A DNA stretch of 64,000 nucleotides from Amorphochlora amoebiformis (taxonomy: Eukaryota; Cercozoa; Chlorarachniophyceae), in NCBI GenBank assembly GCA_054601695.1, contig BAAHQB010000141.1:427719-491718 (forward strand). Direction: 5' to 3'. Below are positions 1 to 55,954 of the stretch, one piece after another (position 1 is the first letter of the stretch; each line of letters begins with the position of its first letter). The translations under genes and the position numbers were made by a program. Below the pieces are notes generated by a model, which was not told where the DNA came from, searched no databases, and worked only from the letters and a program-made list of their open reading frames with translations.

Positions 1-56
<56 letters not shown>

Positions 57-57
57 C

Positions 58-120
<63 letters not shown>
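1..120. repeat. (TA)n microsatellite at left edge
   Basis: Nearly pure TA dinucleotide from base 1, broken by one short interruption at 55-60. The array continues beyond the window. Confidence 0.95.
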
Positions 121-126
<6 letters not shown>

Positions 127-192
127 GTAAATATATATCTAAATTAACTGTATACATATACATACATATATGTTTACATATATGCACACATT

Positions 193-259
<67 letters not shown>

Positions 260-297
260 CTATATATATATTGTGTATGCGTAATGAATCTACATAC

Positions 298-5550
<5,253 letters not shown>

Positions 5551-5573
5551 AATCATATATATATATATATATA

Positions 5574-5645
<72 letters not shown>

Positions 5646-5721
5646 AATATATATGTACATATGTATATATATATATATATATGTATGTAAATACATATAT
5701 ATATATATACATATTTATATG

Positions 5722-5753
<32 letters not shown>

Positions 5754-6077
5754 GTGCGTGTGTGTGTGTGTATGTGTTTATAAATGTATATGCATATATG
5801 TGTGTATATATATCTTATTATGATCATACATATATATACACACATATATATATATATATATTTGTGTGTGTGTGTGTACGTGTGTGTATGTATACACACA
5901 TATAGCATGTCATTTGTACCTCTCTCATTCGATTCTCTCATTCGATTCTCTCATTCGATTCTCTCATTCGATTCTCTCATTCGATTCTCTCATTCGATTC
6001 TCTCCTTCTCACTGTGTGTGTAGTTTTCGTTGTTCTTAAGTACGGATATATATATATATATATATACATGTATATTG

Positions 6078-6163
<86 letters not shown>

Positions 6164-6197
6164 ATAATATATATATATATATATTATATACATATAA

Positions 6198-6228
<31 letters not shown>

Positions 6229-6337
6229 CATATATAATATATATATATATATATTCATTATATACATATATATATATATATGTATATATATATTATATAT
6301 ATAATAAGGATAATTTATGTATATGTTTTCCATATTT
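5551..6337. other. interval between genes B and A
   Basis: No exon was found. It holds (TA)n and (TG)n arrays, a 13-bp minisatellite (5921-6003) and more (TA)n. Because it is rich in (TA)n, unlike the other intergenic gaps, it may be an intron of a 5' UTR of gene A rather than true intergenic DNA. Confidence 0.5.
5921..6003 (+). repeat. 13-bp minisatellite CTCTCATTCGATT
   Basis: Six head-to-tail copies of CTCTCATTCGATT with almost no divergence, ending in CTCTCCTTCTC. Confidence 0.95.
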
Positions 6338-15010
<8,673 letters not shown>

Positions 15011-15597
15011 CTGGGGATTACCCTGCACGGCTGCAGGCCTACAGGGTATTAGAGTTTCAAAATCTATCGAGTGTAATATCAGCAGACGAGTACATGTTTC
15101 GAAACATGCTTGTCAGATCTTGGCTTAGGGGATAAAGGGGAGTTGCGCAGGATTGGCGGATTCAGATGGCAGAAGGAATGACTTGGAAAGGGTACTTAAA
15201 GAGAGATGGCCGAATTAAGTTTGGGTAATGGTCCGTGATATAGAAATGACAAGTCACAGGTGTTTCTGCGCGGTCATGGAGAGGATGTATACAGTTCATC
15301 GGGAAGGGAGGTGTGAAATTGCCGGGATACGTGTTGACGTTTAGGGATTGATCGCAATTGGAGAGGAGTAGAGATAGGTCAACAAGAAGCTCGTCATTTT
15401 AATGAAAAGTCAGAAAGCTGTTGGAACGCAGCAAGTTGAGAAGGTATACCAGTTAGGACGGTGGCCAGGACGCAAGTCGTTGTCAATGCGATCCTCCAAC
15501 CCTTTCCCATAATCCCCATTGACAAGCCGACATGTTATTTCAATTGTTTCCTTTTGTTTTTGTCGGCTTGGAATTCAAATTTGAATCCAGCGCCACG
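15011..15597. promoter_or_regulatory. divergent promoter region of genes B and C
   Basis: About 590 bp of unique sequence without (TA)n between the 5' ends of gene B (minus) and gene C (plus). It should hold both promoters; I could not recognise a defined element. An in-frame hydrophobic ATG peptide starts at 15532 and could extend the gene C N-terminus. Confidence 0.45.
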
Positions 15598-16329
15598 ATG
15601 GGGAGGTCGGTCTAACAGCCCAGTCTACGTTAACATTATACACTCCCCCCTTCCTTCCTTACCTTTTCCACCCCTTTTTGCTCTTATATCATACTGATCT
15701 CCAACGTTTACATATTCCTACACTGTTTCTCATCAAAAACCATTGCAAATCCAACCTCCTGTAATCCCAGGCTTCTACCCTTTCTTGCATCCCTCCTCCT
15801 TACCCTCACCCTCTCTGCCCGCGTTGGTCTTCGCCGCCACAACTCCACTTCGTCCGTATCGCGCGCAGGCCGTCTCTTGGCGACTTATAATGGCCAGTGC
15901 CTATGCATGTGCGACGAATCAGCCCCAAAGCTTGTTCCTTGCATCAAACCAGATGGCAAAGGTGCATCTCTTGTGTACTTACTACATGTTGGCATAAGTG
16001 CATCGAGTCCCTTTTTTTGTCGTGGCTCACTGTTATGCATACGATATTCATGTTTGCAGGCGGTGGAGGCGACAAGGACGGTGGTGGTTCTGGAGGTGGC
16101 AGCGGGGGCGACAGTGGTGAAGGGGGTGGGGGAGATCAGTGCGATTGTGGTGATGATGATGAGCCGTTGGATCTGGGTGGAGTTTTGGAGAAGCCGTCAA
16201 AGCCTGATAAGGGTATTATTTGTGTTTCGATTTGCCATCGTGTCATGAATCTGTTTGCTAATATGGGTTCCAGTTGTTAGCAATGTGTTACATGTGTACA
16301 CAATATTGTGTGCGTATAAATGTATACTC

Positions 16330-16375
<46 letters not shown>

Positions 16376-17177
16376 CTTATAAAGTACAATGTACAAACTG
16401 TATTGAGATATTGTGCACCAGGTATCGATGAGGCCCTAGATATGGTCGACAAGTGGAACGATTACTACCTGAAGACCTCTGGAGGTGGCTCTCCTGACCA
16501 ACAGGCCATGGAACAAGGTCCCACCTAAAACGACGTCGGCATTTGTCAAGTACTGTAATTACAATTTGTATGATCGTTATGTCTTTACTCGTAGCCCTCG
16601 AGTATGCCGATTCAATGAAAATGGAACACGAGAAGGCGGAGCTGGAGGCTAAGGCCGCCAATGACAAAGCGAGAAACCAATTGTGAGCTTTTAAGTATTC
16701 TTTGGGATTCATTACATATATATATATATACATATATGTATGTACATAAATCAGATTCTCGCAGCTACAGCAACTCCTGGCCAAGATCAATACCGTGAAG
16801 CAGCTAGAGTCTCAGCAAAAGTCTATGATGACCAAGCAAAAAATGGAACTCGACCAAATGATGGTCACCACTCTCAGACACTGTTCTTTGTCTCCCTCTC
16901 TTCGGGTCTTAAAAGAGGAGAGTGAGGAGACAGTAGAGACAGAGATCCTCTTTAGCTCTTGTATGCTTCTCTCCCCCACTTATTCGCTTCATGTCAGTCC
17001 GAAGGGTGTTTGGTCATATTTAATTATTCATACAGGAGGTGAAGAAGCGCATAGACCAGAAAGAGAAGATGTTCAAGAAGATGATGGAATCGATGAACAA
17101 GGTAGAACTAAGAATAGAAATATTAATAAAATCACATCTAGAGATATACATGATATAAAAGCATTTTTCATCATACG

Positions 17178-17212
<35 letters not shown>

Positions 17213-18943
17213 CTAAATTTCATATGCGTGTTTGCATACATACATTTATATTACTGTAACCTTAATAACCCGAACACTGGCACCCTCTCCCGGATTGTAA
17301 ATACCCTGTACATATTTAAACAGCTAGCATGCATGCTTTCACATGCGTTGAACATCTATGTACATATTTACACGAACGGAAAATAGGATCTCAGGGTCTA
17401 AGTATTCTATTTACATACTTTGATTCGTATATAAAAATACATCTTACTATTCCAGGCCGGTGAATCCGAGGAAGAGAAGGGACAGACCATGGAAGACAAG
17501 GCACTCAAGGTATCCGAGAGGAGAAATTATGTACATCGTGTAAAGGGAGTCTTCATACATCGAAGCATAAGGTTAAACAAATTTGCAACCCAGGTTCTCG
17601 AGGAAGCCAAAAAGGCCTCAACAAGCGACTCGAACAAAGAGGCCTTCAAATGGCTTGAGGCCAAGATTCGTGAGAAGGCAAGTGACATGTTACTCAAGCG
17701 AATTGTACATTATATTGTTGGGACGAGTATCGAATCATAAATGTAACTTAAGTGCCGCTCTAAATGTGAATTTTGACAAATAATATTCAACCAGGCTTCT
17801 GCAGGTGGCAAAGGTGGTGCAGCTGGAAAGGATGGCGAAGAAGGAGCTGGTATGTACGCTCTTGAATCCAAGTCCTGTCTTGCTGAAACGAACACCTTTC
17901 CCTAATCCCAGTCGCTGGTGGAGCTGGAGGGGCAAATGCTGAGGGGTCTGATGATGGCTCTGCGGTGCTGTCTAAGATTAAAAACATTCGACACAACCCA
18001 TAACCTCTTTTATCCAAAACATGAACGAAAGTTTCATCTAACAACCATAGGACGGTGGGGCCGCTGGCGACAAGGCTGGAGGAGCTGCGGGCACCGATAG
18101 CACCGCTGCAGGAGAAGCTGCTGGGGCTGGTGGCGGGGCAGGAGGATCTGATGGATCAGCTGAAGGTGCGAAAAGTGCTGTTGGAGGTGCAGGAGGAGCG
18201 GCTGGCGCCGGTGGTAGCGCGGCAGGAGGAGCTGCTGGGGCCAGTGGTAGCGCGGCAGGAGGAGCTGCTGGCGCCGGTGGTAGCGCGGCAGGAGAAGCTG
18301 CTGGCGAAAGTGGTAGCGCGGCTGCTGGTGGCTCCGCTGGAGGTTAAAATATCGCACTATGAAACGTATATATATATATATATATACTGTTTATATATAT
18401 ATGTATTAATGTACATGAATATTTATTCAGCCGCTGCTGAGGGGGCGGCCGGAGGAGCTGCCGGAGGTATATATATATACATATATATATGTAATGTATA
18501 TATTTAATATAGAATATTACTTATTTAGCTGAGGGCGCTGCCTCGGGTGCTGATGGCTCCGCTAGTGGTGATCATCTTAATCATCACATCCCTAGCATAC
18601 ATATATATATATATATATGTATATATAAATATATATATGTGTGTGTATGTACGTTCTTTTATATAATGAATCATAAGCTGACGCCACTTCGGGAGCTGAT
18701 GTGTCGACTGGTGCGGACGGCGCTGCCGGGGGTGCCGACGGCTCCGCTGGTGGTAAGATATAACGACTAAGCCTACCGTTCGAAAACGTATTATCGTTTG
18801 TATTATGTGCCATGCACCCAGCGATAAATCACCCATGTGAATATTTTCCCTGCGATAGTACACGTCCTCATTACACTCATGTAACATGTTACATCGTTGA
18901 TAACACCGGTCACTATTCTTTAGATATTTGTATGCTGTTCATA

Positions 18944-18992
<49 letters not shown>

Positions 18993-19776
18993 CATGTATA
19001 TGTAGACGGATGGTGAAGAGTAAGTTTCATGTTTTCTCGGTATCTCGTAGGGTTAGAATTGTAGAATATGTACATACATATAGTATATTATATGAAAGCT
19101 GAAGGTTCTGCTGGAGGTGCGGACGGTAGCACTGGAGCTGATGGCGCCGCTGGAGGTGACGAGCAATCCATGTCCCCGGAATATAAATAAATATAATGTT
19201 ATGTTTGTATATATACATATATATATATATATATTATGTGTGCGTGTGTTGTTTTAAGATGTGTTTTCACCAATATGTATGCTCTCACGGTGTATTAAAC
19301 ATAAACATGTCTAAATGGCCAGCATATCAGTATGCATTATATATAAAAATATATATATATATATATATAAAAATATATATATTAAATATATATTATAATG
19401 AACTTGATCCTAAGTCTTAACCCTGTGAGGATATTAGATTTTATCTCATTGCGGTGACCATGCGTTAGATTTAGACCATATATATATATATATATATATA
19501 ACACATTTTATATGTAAACAAGCTGATGGGTCAGCCAAAGGTGCGGACGGCAGTGCGGGTGGTGGCAGCTCCACTGGAGGTAATAAACAACACATGTGTA
19601 ATATATATATATATATATTTACATATAGTATACATATGTTCTCTGTATCTCTCATCTCTATCTGATTTTTTTTTCTCTGTCTCTATGTGCACTCTCTCTA
19701 TATTCTCTCCCTTTGGGGCTCTCTCCCGGGTATTAGATTTTATCTCATTGCGGTGACCATGCGTTAGATTTAGACC

Positions 19777-19814
<38 letters not shown>

Positions 19815-19914
19815 GTAACACATTTATATGTAAACAAGCTGATGGGTCAGCCAAAGGTGCGGACGGCAGTGCGGGTGGTGGCGGCTCCACTGGAGGTAAT
19901 AAACAACACATATG

Positions 19915-19959
<45 letters not shown>

Positions 19960-20351
19960 CATATATATTTACCTATAGTATACCTATGTTCTCTGTAGCT
20001 CTCATCTCTCATCTCTCATCTCTTTTTTTTCTCTCTCTCTCTCTCTCTGTACTCTCTCTATATTCTCTCCTTTGGCTCTCTCTCCCTGCATATATACATA
20101 ATATATATAATACATATAGGTTATATAATTAGTAATATTGTTATTGTGTCATTACTATCATATGTTTAAGTTTTTCTTTTTTCGTTTTGCCATGTTCAGA
20201 AATACATTTATATATATATATATATATATATATAAAGCTAACACATGAACAATCAGGTGATAGCGCTTCGGGAGGTGAAGGGAATGGGCCGACTGGAGGA
20301 GAGAATGGCGCGAGCGGTGATGGATCCTCTGGGAGTGCGCTAAACACTGAG

Positions 20352-20393
<42 letters not shown>

Positions 20394-20821
20394 CTCAACT
20401 GAAGGTGCGAACGGTAGTGCGGGTGCTACTGGCTCCGCTGGAGGTAATAAACAAGGAATATGTCCCTATTTGTATGTGAAGCAACAAATCTTTCAAAGAT
20501 GTGTATTATATACAGGGTTCGTGCTAGGGTTTAGACTTTATGTTAGTGTGTTAGGGTCGGGGTTGGGGTTAGCGATATTCGACATGACAAACCCCAGGGA
20601 AGTTTATAGGGTTAAGATGGAGGTAATAAACGATGGTTATGTATCAGACATAATATATATATTATATGTGAGTGTCTACGTGTATCACATTTTTTACATT
20701 AATGTGATGAGTCAGGTGGGGGTGCGGATGGCAGCGCGGGTGCTGATGGCTCGGGTGGTGGAGGTGATCTTAATATAAGTATATATTATTATTATTATTA
20801 CTATTATTATTATGATTATTA

Positions 20822-20860
<39 letters not shown>

Positions 20861-21067
20861 ATTATTATTACATTATATACATGTGTAACATGTTACCCAC
20901 GTTTCTAGAAGTGGAAGATGCTAAGATAACTCGTCCATATATATATATATATATTATTGTTATTAGTATTATTATTATTATTATTATTATTATAATTATT
21001 ATACTACCTTTATATTATATACATGTAACATGTTACCCACGTTTCTAGCGGTGGAAGATAACTCAAC

Positions 21068-21107
<40 letters not shown>

Positions 21108-21263
21108 GTATTCGCATGAGCTTCTGCGAAATATCTCGAATATGAAATTCTATCTAGAGTGTAACACTCCAAAATCCTTGTGGAGGGTATCTAGCAATCT
21201 CCAATCAGAATACAAATATACACCACTTTTTAACTGTGGGGATAAGGTGGAGCGCCACCTCAG

Positions 21264-21309
<46 letters not shown>

Positions 21310-21376
21310 TATATACACACATATCGGGTTATGTTGGGGCACCACCTTAGCTATATGCCCTTACCTCTAAATTTTC

Positions 21377-21408
<32 letters not shown>

Positions 21409-22027
21409 ATATATATATATACATACGGTTGAGATGGTAAGGAATATCAATATATATATTTTAAAAAGATATATATGTGTGTGTGTACTCCCGCTAGCTG
21501 GCTCTTCGGGTGGAGCAGGGTCGGCCGGAGGTGCGGAAGGCAACGCGGCTGCTGATAGCTCCGCCAAAGGCATAACAAAAAACAGCATTGCATAACACAT
21601 CTAGATGCTCATATATACATATGTCTGTGTGTGTGTGTGTTTGTGTAGGAGGTAAAGGAGGTGCTGGGGCTGGGGGTGGAGCAAGCGATGGTGCCGAGGG
21701 TGGTTCGAGTGGAGCTTCTGGTTCGGAATCGGGTTGTTGAAACTTTACATGCCTAAGTGTATGTATGTATGTATGCATGTATGTAATGACATTAATAACA
21801 ATTCAGGAGGTAAGGATAGCAACGACGGTAAAAAAGGCGGAAAGGTGAATCCTAATGTAAGTTATATACTTTGGTTAAGCTCTAAAAGCAAGCTTGTGTA
21901 TTTTAACAATAAAAATATGATAAATGTACATATGTGCATGTATGTGTAATAGTTGAATATTATCAGGACGACACTTCCCGCACCATCATCAAGGTTGCAG
22001 AAGGCGAATCCTCGAATTGCGCTTCGG

Positions 22028-22073
<46 letters not shown>

Positions 22074-22169
22074 CGGCAGTACTTATCATTACTACTATTA
22101 CTATAGCCTCGGGACTCATATATACATACATATATATACACACATATATATATATATATATATATAAAT

Positions 22170-22202
<33 letters not shown>

Positions 22203-22662
22203 ATGTATATATGTGAATGATTAGTCTTAGGGTTTGCACACATATGCCAGGCCAAAAAATGTTTTAAATTTTGGTTTTATTGTATATAATATAATGAGAC
22301 AATAATAGAAGCTCAGATGAAAATGAAAATAGGATTATAATTTTCAAATTATTTTTATAGGATTATAATTTTCAAATTATTTTTAAAAAAAACGTCGATC
22401 TGATACTCAGGCTTCATCTGACGGCAAGTCTGCAAAAATTAAGCCCGAGGCTTGTACCGGGAACAAAGAGGTTGAGGAATTTTCTCTTCACGTGTCCTAT
22501 TGCTCTTTTGTCTTATGTATGTAATACATGCATCTATATTTCACATTATAAATTATTTATATATATATAAATATATTTATATATATATATATATATATAT
22601 ACATATGTTTATCAGGTTGTCGTCAAGGTGGTTCATGAGAATGATGATAAGAAGGAGGTGTG

Positions 22663-22701
<39 letters not shown>

Positions 22702-22768
22702 TATATATTAAAAAACCTTATAGTGTTTTGTTTCTTATCTTGGACTTTATCCTTCATTACGCGCGCAT

Positions 22769-22824
<56 letters not shown>

Positions 22825-23062
22825 ATCTAATATAGTAAGCATGATCTTACGGTAGTAGAGCTTCATAAACATACATGGCCAAAACCCAGGTTATGAGTCC
22901 TCACAAACATGTTTACACATCTGGCATGCATTATCTATCTCATGTGTGATACATTGGTAGGCCAAGGAAGACTCTAAGGAAGAGAAAAAAGAGGTGTGAC
23001 GTTTCAACATAATTCTATTACGTGCCTCTGTAAATAAAAATCACCTGTATATAGATGTATTA

Positions 23063-23110
<48 letters not shown>

Positions 23111-24287
23111 TCACAGAGGACACTAAGGAAGAGAAGAAGGTGAATATTATTTGCATATATAAACATACTATATATTTTTGTACTTACATATATATATATA
23201 TATATATATATATGTGAATGTTAGGACGAGAAGGAGGAGAACTCTGATAAGGTAAAAAATATACATAATATATATATATATATAAATATGTATGTATATA
23301 TATATATATATATGTGTGTGTGTATGTGTGTGTGTATTTGTGTATATGTAGATAGAGAGAGAGACACACAGAGAGAGAGGAAGGAACATAATATTCATAC
23401 GTATATTTGTATGCATACATATAAATAAATGTATATATATATATAATATATACATACATATTCATATACACATATATCATATCATATCCTTTAGTCGTCT
23501 TCTGATTTTTTTTTTTTTTTTCGTCGAACCTAATAGCTAATTTTAGCACTTCATAAGTATATAGGCCACATATGTGTGTACATTTGTATTCATTATACAT
23601 ATGTAAATCTGTATGTAAACTATCCAGAAGTCCCTCGAGAATCGTGTGGCCAAGCTGGAAACGGCTCTTGAGAAGGCTGGTATGCATATATATATATATA
23701 TATATATGTATGTATATATATATGTGTGTGTGTGTGCGTGTTAATGAATTCTGTTTGCATGCCAAAATATTACCTGATAGATATCCTATGTACTCTCAAT
23801 TTCTCTTGCAAATACTGATTTACACGTCCAGTAAACATGTTACACGACTGGTACATATATCACTAGATCATATTATTGGGCTAGGGTTGGGGTTAGGGAT
23901 AGGTGGGTTATGGGGTTAGGGATAGGTGGGTTAGGTTGGGGTTAGTGTTAGGGATAGGTTTAGGGTTAAGGCTGGTGTTAGAGATACTAGGATAGGACTA
24001 GGACTAGGATTAGGGTTGGTTGAGGTTAGGATTAGGGTTCGTGCTAAGGTTAGGATCAGATTATTCAGCATGTCTTAGTCCCATTGACTCTACTAGGGCT
24101 AGAGTCGGGTTTGGGATAGGGATAGAGTTAGAACCTCTTTTGACATGGTAGAATATGCTTATATGTATGTACAGTAATACTCCTGTAAGTGTAATTTATA
24201 AAAAAAAAGAATACTTTCACATCAGGGAGTGATAAGCATCACTCGAGAAAGCCTAGGTTTAACCGTCACCTCAGACACCATCGCTGA
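15598..24287 (+). CDS. secreted Gly/Ala/Asp/Ser-rich repeat protein, 32 exons (gene C)
   Basis: Exons: 15598-15605, 15771-15961, 16060-16212, 16422-16517, 16595-16682, 16755-16863, 17036-17101, 17456-17509, 17594-17677, 17795-17849, 17912-17964, 18051-18342, 18431-18466, 18529-18567, 18678-18752, 19099-19155, 19523-19579, 19839-19895, 20257-20334, 20393-20443, 20716-20763, 21498-21569, 21649-21732, 21807-21856, 21967-22026, 22411-22470, 22616-22657, 22961-22993, 23110-23139, 23225-23251, 23628-23679, 24226-24287 (TGA). Total 2319 nt, 772 residues, all phases matching. The start is an 8-nt first coding exon that joins to give [19 protein letters not shown], a good signal peptide. Residues 40-120 hold a Cys cluster ([19 protein letters not shown]) and Gly runs; 120-283 a Lys/Glu/Met/Gln-rich, probably coiled-coil part; 284-651 Gly/Ala/Asp/Ser repeats such as GADGSAGG; 652-752 an acidic Lys/Glu part; the end is His/Arg-rich ([14 protein letters not shown]). 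A role as an extracellular matrix, wall or scale protein is inference. No known family was recognised. Confidence 0.8.
19432..20092 (+). repeat. tandem duplication of an intron-exon-intron unit in gene C
   Basis: The block beginning TATTAGATTTTATCTCATTG at 19432 recurs at 19731. Each copy holds intron end, exon (19523-19579 and 19839-19895) and following intron start, then the CT-rich ATTCTCTCC segment. The two exons differ by one base (AGC versus GGC codon); most other differences are microsatellite length. Confidence 0.93.
20777..20870. repeat. (ATT)n microsatellite
   Basis: ATT trinucleotide array in a gene C intron; a second copy lies at 20953-21001. Confidence 0.9.
20879..21062 (+). repeat. 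tandem duplicate of a CATGTAACATGTTACCCACG segment
   Basis: A segment ending in CCACGTTTCTAG plus GTGGAAGAT occurs at 20879-20929 and again at 21020-21062, each next to an (ATT)n array, in a gene C intron. Confidence 0.85.
23876..24130 (+). repeat. degenerate TTAGGG-like repeat in last intron of gene C
   Basis: Many TTAGGG, TTGGGG and TTAGGGATAGG units without exact periodicity, on the coding strand. Confidence 0.85.
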
Positions 24288-24925
24288 GTCGTCGATATTG
24301 TTATCGAAGTACTGCAAGTTAGTCTCGATAGGTTCTGGAGGTCTACGGGCTAGACGGGGATTTTTTCAAATGTAGTTCTAACTCAAGACGGAACATGATG
24401 CGGCGACGGCAGTAAAGTTTGATTTGTCAAAGCTTGCACCTCCTCTAAAACACAATGTGTTTTAGATTTAAAAACTTCTCGCTATCGATTATACAGCATC
24501 AAGGCTAATACCAGTAATAGTCTAGAACTACTAGATCAATTAACCTAGACTAACCTAACTAGTAGTCTAATAGTACTAAGTTCTCTAAATTCTTGAGCTA
24601 CGCTGAATATGCATATATATCCTAGATATCATTAACAGTATAAGGTAAATAAACTAGCTAGACTAGGGAAAGCACACGATATAACACTAGAACATTCCAG
24701 ATATTCTAGACGATAAGAATAATAATATTCCAGATATTACTAGTATTATCATACTAGTCATAAGTCATGATAATGTAATTAGCCTTCCAATTGCTGTCGG
24801 ATGTTCAACCAACGATGTGTAATTTGGACTTTTAGCACTCAGTAGTATTCAAACTGCAACAAACGCCCGATCACGACGCGAGCTCTATCTAGATCTAGTC
24901 TGTAGAGTCTATAGACCCAGAGCGC
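24288..24925. other. convergent intergenic region C/D
   Basis: About 640 bp of unique sequence between the stop codons of genes C and D. No exon, RNA gene or microsatellite was recognised. It contains frequent CTAG/ACTAG words from 24500 to 24760. Confidence 0.6.
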
Positions 24926-33986
<9,061 letters not shown>

Positions 33987-34063
33987 AGGGTTCGGAAGGT
34001 AAACTCTCAACTCTCCCCGGCACTGTTAGCCACTCAGTTTGACCCTCCCTCAACACACCTCAG

Positions 34064-34300
34064 GCAATCGAGGCAGCTGTAGAAGCTTCATCGAATCTGA
34101 AGTCTTTCCTCAACGATCGCCAGTCTAATCGTAAGCCAGACTTTCTTTGTACATCCACTTCGGATGTAGTTGAGAGTTCAAATGTGATCATGATAGGTCA
34201 AAACTATTCGAGGATCTCCTCATTTTTTGAGCCCCGGGCAAGCTCCGGGGTGTCAGTCCCAGCTATTCTACGATACAACCGTCGCTCAAAAATTTTGGAG
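34064..34300 (+). CDS. candidate small plus-strand exon cluster
   Basis: Three candidate exons with matching phases: 34064-34130 (acceptor CAG, strong donor GTAAGC), 34170-34196 and 34263-34300. They read AIEAAVEASSNLKSFLNDRQ, then LESSNVIMI, then AILRYNRRSKILE, a helical, charged peptide of about 45 residues. An ATG at 33783 (MEGKIANCQ, donor phase 0) would join in frame, but it lies within the tentative first intron of the opposite-strand EF-hand gene. It may be the 5' end of gene E, which begins 1.9 kb downstream, but no connecting exon was found. Function unknown. Confidence 0.35.
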
Positions 34301-34561
34301 GTCGTGCTCAGTTTAAGATGTCAGAGAATGTGTACACATCAGAGTTATGTAGATAGATGTGAATTTCAAACCCAAATCCTAAGCCCCAACCAGTGACCTG
34401 ACCCTAACTCTAATCCTAATCAGTTCTAACCACAACCCAACCAGCCCAAGCCTGGTTTACATTGTATCATTTCTTCCACCGCAATCACTCGATCAGGGTC
34501 AGGATTGGGTTGGGATTTGGGTTAGGGATAGGACTCTACTGGTCCAGAATGTTGACCATAT

Positions 34562-34609
<48 letters not shown>

Positions 34610-34623
34610 AATATATACATATG

Positions 34624-34676
<53 letters not shown>

Positions 34677-35274
34677 ATATATACATGTAAATATATAAAT
34701 ATTATATATAAATAAATATATATATATATATATATATATTCATATGCCCTCATGTAGCATACTAGTGATAAATATATCACATCTTTACATAAATATGTAA
34801 TATATATATGTGTATGTATGTATGTGTATATATGTATATATATTTGTGTGTGTGTGTGTGTATGTGTGTGTGTGTATGTGTATATAATATGTATATATGT
34901 ATATATGTGTATAATATATCTATATGTATCTAAAAATATTATATATATATATGTATATATTATATATATATATATATATAATATATATATATATATATTA
35001 TATATAATATATACATAATATATTATTTATATTATGTATGTACAATATAATATGTATGTATGTATATATACATATATATGTGTATATATATATATATATA
35101 TGTGTGTGTATGTGTGCGTGCGGTCGTGTATACACATATATGGCACAGTTTGCGCATCACTGAGTGGAATAGTCACGTCAAAAATGTTATTTTGAGGTAC
35201 CATCTACACACAAAAAAATTATCTACATATTGCATGTATGAGGGGAAAAGTACATATTATCATACGACATACAT

Positions 35275-35330
<56 letters not shown>

Positions 35331-35357
35331 ATGTGTACAATAATATATGTATATATC

Positions 35358-35388
<31 letters not shown>

Positions 35389-35401
35389 TATATAACGTAT
35401 G

Positions 35402-35437
<36 letters not shown>

Positions 35438-35506
35438 GTATTATATAGAGATATATGCATATATATTTACATATATACTTACATATATATATATATATAT
35501 ACATAT

Positions 35507-35565
<59 letters not shown>

Positions 35566-35694
35566 TTATATATATATATATGAATATACTTTATATATAT
35601 ATATATATATAATATATATATATTATATTATATATTTATACACATATATATATATATATATGTATATATAATTACCATTATAATATATTCTACG

Positions 35695-35725
<31 letters not shown>

Positions 35726-36157
35726 GTATGTCTACATAATATGAAAACGTGTATATATATATATTTACATATATAAATACATATATATATACATACATAT
35801 ACACACATATATATATATATTTATACTATATGGTAATCTATGTAATTTCACATCTAAATATACATGAGTATACACAAATATATCCCTTTATCGATATACA
35901 CAGCTTCACGAGTTAATAAGATCCAACATTCACGCATATCTAGATACGGTGGCCGAAATTGCATCGTCCTACCCCCCTCCTCTCCCCTCCTCCCCAAGCA
36001 CCATCCCAGCATCGCAAAAATAAACCTCTTCCAACCCACCTCTTCACACCTGACTACAGTTGCAAATTCTACCCATCAACCAATATACCACAACATTCAG
36101 AGTCCTTTCTCTCCACCCCCCAGCCCCTCACAAGGCGCTAACAGGGCAAAATTTGAC

Positions 36158-42450
<6,293 letters not shown>

Positions 42451-42961
42451 GCAACTCCGTCAGCGACCACAGTAGATGCCACAACACCTCCCAGACTAAG
42501 CTCCAATAAAAGAAAAACGAGCACTACCAGCGGTAGTCGGGCTGCTCCCATTATGAGTGCAGTCTAGATATACTAGATATACCGTGAAGTAAGCTATTCT
42601 AGTATTGTACGTCCACTACCGCTTACCATACCGTCCAATTGTTACTAATGGTTCATGATCATCATCAAGTTAATTCTACTGGTATTAAATTGCTCGGTTT
42701 TAACCATGCGTGGCCAGGCTCGAGTCACTTACTCCATCTAGTCAATATCTTAGGATATGTCCTAGATCTAGTAGATGTCACGCATCCTTATCTACATTGG
42801 GTATAAATTAGATAATCATAGTATCCTTCGTATTGAGTAGAGTGGCGTCTCTGGCGTGTCGATAAAAATTCAATATTCATAATTCATAATTCACATCGCA
42901 TCGATCGCGATGTGCTAATATTGTCCTATTGCTAGTAAGCCCGATTGCTTAACTTATGGAG
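42451..42961. other. convergent intergenic region E/F
   Basis: About 510 bp of unique sequence between the stop codons of genes E and F, with AATAAA near the gene E end. Like the C/D gap it has no (TA)n and is rich in CTAGAT words. Confidence 0.6.
42505..42510 (+). promoter_or_regulatory. candidate polyadenylation signal of gene E
   Basis: AATAAA lies 55 nt after the gene E stop codon, in a short A-rich context. It is the expected kind of 3'-end signal but no cleavage site can be seen. Confidence 0.4.

Positions 42962-55954
<12,993 letters not shown>

Noticed and set aside
5921-6003. CRISPR-like array
   Set aside because: Direct head-to-tail 13-bp units without spacers, in a eukaryotic context; it is a minisatellite.
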